Shown here: piece by piece, positions 60,907 through 64,000 of the stretch
How the letters are laid out: each line of letters starts with the position of its first letter
Position numbering within the stretch: position 1 is the stretch's first letter
Source of the DNA: Pseudomonas frederiksbergensis
GTDB lineage: Bacteria > Pseudomonadota > Gammaproteobacteria > Pseudomonadales > Pseudomonadaceae
Assembly: GCF_035751725.1 (NCBI RefSeq)
Contig: NZ_CP142104.1
Span: 1,364,001-1,428,000, forward strand
Length of the DNA stretch: 64,000 nucleotides
Direction of reading: 5' to 3'
Made by a program: the position numbers and the translations under genes
Notes under the pieces: model-generated
Seen by the model: the letters and a program-made list of their open reading frames with translations, nothing else
Told to the model about the DNA's origin: nothing
The model's database searches: none

Positions 60907-61383
60907 ATGCGCCCTTTTTTGTTGCTCTTTCTGCTGTTCCCGGTGTTGGAGCTGTTCGTATTCGTCAAGGTCAGCGGTGCGATCGGGTTCTTCCCGGCGC
61001 TATTGCTGGTCATTCTCGGCTCGATGCTCGGTGTCTTCGTGCTGCGTATCGCCGGTCTCGCCACGGCGCTGCGTGCCCGTGAAAGCCTGAGCCGTGGCGA
61101 GTTGCCTGCCCAGACCATGCTCGAAGGCCTGATGCTGGCCTTGGGTGGTGGCCTGTTGATCCTGCCAGGTTTCATCAGCGACGTGCTGGGCTTGGTCATG
61201 CTGTTGCCGTTTACCCGTCGGTTGCTCGCCAATAAGATGCGGCAGCGCGCCGAAGAGCAGGCGATGCGCCAGCGAGCGTTCGCCGATGATCTTCAACCCC
61301 GTGGCGGACCGGCTCCGCGTGAGCCTGTGGGCCGCGAGCCTAACGTGATCGAAGGCGAGTTCGAACACCGGGATTCCAAGTAA
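60907..61383 (+). CDS. fxsA: FxsA family membrane protein
   Basis: Inner-membrane protein of 158 residues with three to four helices (LLLFLLFPVLELFVFVKV, GFFPALLLVILGSMLGVF, GGGLLILPGFISDVLGLVML) and a basic cytoplasmic tail. FxsA overproduction in E. coli relieves phage T7 exclusion by F plasmids; the cellular role is unknown. ATG 60907 has GAGGAAC upstream; TTG 60904 is the frame limit. A strong terminator follows, and then groES, the usual arrangement. Confidence 0.93.
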   Translation: MRPFLLLFLLFPVLELFVFVKVSGAIGFFPALLLVILGSMLGVFVLRIAGLATALRARESLSRGELPAQTMLEGLMLALGGGLLILPGFISDVLGLVMLLPFTRRLLANKMRQRAEEQAMRQRAFADDLQPRGGPAPREPVGREPNVIEGEFEHRDSK

Positions 61384-61390
61384 ACCCCGC

Positions 61391-61419
61391 CACGGCGCCT
61401 TCGGGCGCCGTGTTCGTTT
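61391..61419 (+). terminator. Terminator after fxsA
   Basis: CACGGCGCC / GGCGCCGTG 9-bp stem with a TTCG tetraloop, then TTCGTTTT. Confidence 0.88.
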
Positions 61420-61454
61420 TCGCGACCACAAGCAAAAAATTTCTACCCCTGGCC

Positions 61455-61480
61455 CTTGTAATCCCCTTGCACGCCCATAT
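61455..61480 (+). promoter_or_regulatory. Sigma32 heat-shock promoter of groESL
   Basis: CTTGTAA (61455-61461), 12 bases, CCCATAT (61474-61480), close to the RpoH consensus CTTGAAA-N11-16-CCCATNT. It lies about 147 bases before the groES start, leaving a leader that contains two hairpins (61528-61548 and 61552-61564). Confidence 0.75.
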
Positions 61481-61626
61481 GTATGGGTCACCGCAAGGTT
61501 TCCGGTGGCGACACTGGACAGACTTCCGCGGTTCGCTTGACGAACCGCACCCCGGCTCAGCCGGCTTTTGTTAAACCCGCCGGGACTACACCGGCCGATG
61601 AAAACCAAAATTAGGAGAGATCGACA

Positions 61627-61920
61627 ATGAAGCTTCGTCCTCTGCATGACCGCGTCGTCATCCGTCGCAGCGAAGAAGAGAAGAAAACCGCTGGCGGTAT
61701 CGTCCTGCCAGGTTCGGCTGCCGAAAAAGCCAACCACGGTGAAGTTCTCGCTGTAGGTCCAGGCAAGGCCCTGGAAAACGGTGAAGTACGTGCGCCGGCC
61801 GTGAAAGTGGGTGACAAGGTTGTGTTCGGCCCTTACTCCGGCAGCAACACTGTGAAAGTCGACGGCGAAGACCTGTTGGTAATGAGCGAGAACGAAATCC
61901 TCGCCGTTCTCGAAGGCTGA
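61627..61920 (+). CDS. groES: Co-chaperonin GroES
   Basis: Heptameric lid of the GroEL folding chamber. The 97-residue protein has [13 protein letters not shown] at the start, the mobile-loop region [19 protein letters not shown] (19 residues) and ends [23 protein letters not shown] lies 6-7 bases before ATG. It is followed by groEL after 50 bases. Confidence 0.99.
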   Translation: MKLRPLHDRVVIRRSEEEKKTAGGIVLPGSAAEKANHGEVLAVGPGKALENGEVRAPAVKVGDKVVFGPYSGSNTVKVDGEDLLVMSENEILAVLEG

Positions 61921-61958
61921 TTTTTCCGCTCATTTTCCCGCTACTACAAAGTATTTAA

Positions 61959-63614
<1,656 letters not shown>

Positions 63615-63635
63615 GCCAGCCTTACCCCTGTAGCG

Positions 63636-63670
63636 AAAAACCCCGCCGGCGAAAGCCAGCGGGGTTTTTT
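63636..63670 (+). terminator. Terminator after groEL
   Basis: AAAACCCCGC / GCGGGGTTTTTT with an inner GGC-GAAA-GCC stem; strong, and symmetric enough to serve the convergent gene. Confidence 0.92.
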
Positions 63671-63729
63671 ATTGATTTTGGATTTGTCCCGGTCTTGAAG
63701 CCGCACCAATCCCGCATTGGGATTTATGC

Positions 63730-64000
63730 TCAGGCATTCGCGGGATGGTTGAGGGCCATGCGCTCTGGCGTAGGAGCCGGTCGGTACAGCACGAAGTAAT
63801 AGCACCCCAGGCAAATCAGCCAACAGAACACCGCTGTCCAGACGTTGTGGGAAAAGAAGTGCGCCCCTTGCATCATCCGACCGATGGAGAACACCGTGCC
63901 CAGGGTGAAGGCGAAGACCAGGGAACGACGGGCCAGGCGCGGGCGGCGATCCCGCAGCACGAAGAACAACGCGAACAGTGTGAAACCGGTGGCGGCGTGA
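63730..64000 (-). CDS. PAP2-family phosphatase, C-terminal part
   Basis: Membrane phosphatase of the PAP2 superfamily (phosphatidic acid or lipid A phosphatase type). The frame is open to the right edge; about 89 residues are visible. The incoming chain reads HAATGF (end of a SGHAxxGF catalytic motif), then GRMMQGAHFFSHNVW, containing the second catalytic motif with the SHN/SHD His, and a final membrane helix. Residues before the first motif lie beyond the window. It is convergent with groEL. The substrate is unknown. Confidence 0.85.
   Translation of the reverse strand, partial: HAATGFTLFALFFVLRDRRPRLARRSLVFAFTLGTVFSIGRMMQGAHFFSHNVWTAVFCWLICLGCYYFVLYRPAPTPERMALNHPANA

Overview
The window is an ordinary-composition, GC-rich stretch of a Pseudomonas chromosome, most likely from the fluorescens lineage. 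The evidence is the set of near-full-length, easily recognised Pseudomonas proteins, the gene order (tol-pal to queEC to tRNA-Lys; gcv2 operon with GcsR; aau/aat; glpFKRD; argF; bfr-bfd; pyrC-motY-argG; rnf-nth; groESL), and repeated REP/REPIN palindromes with GTGGGAGCG or GTGGCGAGG arms. No IS element, prophage, CRISPR array or rRNA operon is visible. The first gene (tolB) and the last (a PAP2 phosphatase) run off the window ends.

Layout. 0-4 kb: tolB(partial)-pal-cpoB envelope genes, queE-queC (7-deazaguanine synthesis) and tRNA-Lys. 4-12.7 kb: a LysR regulator and an MFS exporter, the copABCD copper operon, nadA, an RDD membrane protein and a cold-shock protein. 13-21 kb: the glycine/serine operon gcvH-gcvP-sdaA-gcvT with its sigma54 activator gcsR just upstream; the intergenic region holds three GcsR-type sites and a -24/-12 promoter. 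21-24 kb: a LysR regulator divergent from an MBL-fold/NmrA-like pair, and a GlpM-type protein. 24-31 kb: the acidic amino acid system aauR-aauS-aatPMQJ, again with activator sites and a sigma54 promoter. 31-36 kb: glpF-glpK-glpR-glpD. 36-46 kb: ybaK, phzF-like, an orphan ABC ATPase overlapping argF, a small unknown gene, a molybdopterin oxidoreductase, grxD, bfr, bfd with a Fur box, a peroxiredoxin, rnt-pyrC. 47-51 kb: motY behind a sigma28-type promoter, argG behind ArgR-type repeats, then a more AT-rich patch with an unknown membrane protein and an orphan response regulator. 51-55.6 kb: a 59-residue envelope-family gene, nth and a reduced Rnf-like operon. 55.7-64 kb: metG, apbC, an SDR, a HugZ-like protein, fxsA, groES-groEL and the PAP2 fragment.

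Most unusual system: the Rnf-like cluster at 51.9-55.6 kb. It is one tightly overlapping operon (A-B-D-G-E-nth) but has no rnfC, its RnfA- and RnfE-like subunits lack three of the four cysteines expected to hold the membrane [2Fe-2S] cluster, and its RnfB has no N-terminal membrane anchor and carries a long Ala/Arg-rich C-terminal tail resembling the tail usually found on RnfC. RnfD and RnfG keep their flavin-attachment motifs. It looks like a maintained but rewired flavin/ferredoxin membrane complex rather than a standard NADH:ferredoxin Rnf.

Several regulatory circuits can be read directly: two independent sigma54 enhancer systems (GcsR, AauR), arginine control of both argF and argG, adjacent GlpR-like operators before glpD, Fur before bfd, sigma32 before groES and sigma28 before motY.
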